Origin: Frankiales bacterium
GTDB taxonomy: Bacteria; Actinomycetota; Actinomycetes; Mycobacteriales; SCTD01
Assembly: GCA_004299215.1 (NCBI GenBank)
Contig: SCTD01000238.1
Coordinates: forward strand, 1 to 6,129
Length of the DNA stretch: 6,129 nucleotides
Direction of reading: 5' to 3'
Within the stretch, counting starts at the first letter, position 1. Every line of letters begins with the position of its first letter. The position numbers and the translations under genes were made by a program. Below the pieces are notes generated by a model. It searched no databases and had not been told where the DNA came from. It saw nothing but the letters and a program-made list of their open reading frames with translations. Positions 6,100 to 6,129 of this stretch are shown here, piece by piece.

Positions 6100-6129
6100 A
6101 TGCGCCGACTCCCGCTCCTGGTCACCGCC
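6100..6129 (+). CDS. Start of a divergent gene, probably exported protein (first 10 codons)
   Basis: ATG at 6100 opens MRRLPLLVTA, which continues off the right edge. Two arginines followed by a hydrophobic run look like the beginning of a signal peptide, as in the two hydrolases here. It is divergent from the regulator, with 102 bases between the two starts, and the dyad at 6018-6031 lies in that gap. No strong ribosome-binding site precedes the ATG (GAAGTCCCCCCGAC). Function cannot be judged from ten residues, and the call rests mainly on the start shape and the genomic position. Confidence 0.45.
   Translation, partial: MRRLPLLVTA

Overview
The window is very GC-rich DNA with strong G/C third-position bias and secreted-protein genes, which fits a high-GC actinomycete (Actinomycetota). 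A family-level assignment cannot be made from this sequence alone. Almost all coding sequence is on the minus strand.

Layout, left to right. (1) Bases 1-2363, minus: a large secreted alpha/beta-hydrolase whose C-terminus runs off the left edge. (2) Bases 2360-4369, minus: a complete secreted CocE/NonD (peptidase S15-like) hydrolase. It lies upstream of gene 1 in the transcript and overlaps it by the four bases ATGA, so the two form a translationally coupled operon. (3) Bases 4370-4818: a non-coding stretch that holds most of the unusual structure. It contains a GTGA-N4-TCACAA dyad within a 33-base block upstream of the hydrolase operon, a second variant dyad, a 19-bp inverted repeat, the frameshifted 5' remnant of a divergently oriented secreted-protein gene, and a perfect 40-bp palindrome placed as the terminator of the next gene. 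(4) Bases 4819-5997, minus: a PucR/CdaR-type transcriptional regulator with an RsbRD_N-like N-terminal region. (5) Bases 5998-6129: the regulator's upstream region, with a second close copy of the 33-base block, and the first ten codons of a divergent gene with a signal-peptide-like start.

The main result is that the regulator gene and the hydrolase operon share a 33-base upstream block (26 of 33 positions identical, with the dyad and a CGCAACG element at identical spacing). The simplest model, which is inference, is that the PucR-type protein binds this block, regulates its own gene, and controls the two exported hydrolases and perhaps the divergent gene at the right edge. The regulator's ligand and the hydrolases' substrate cannot be read from the sequence.

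No tRNA, rRNA, CRISPR array, transposase or phage gene was seen.
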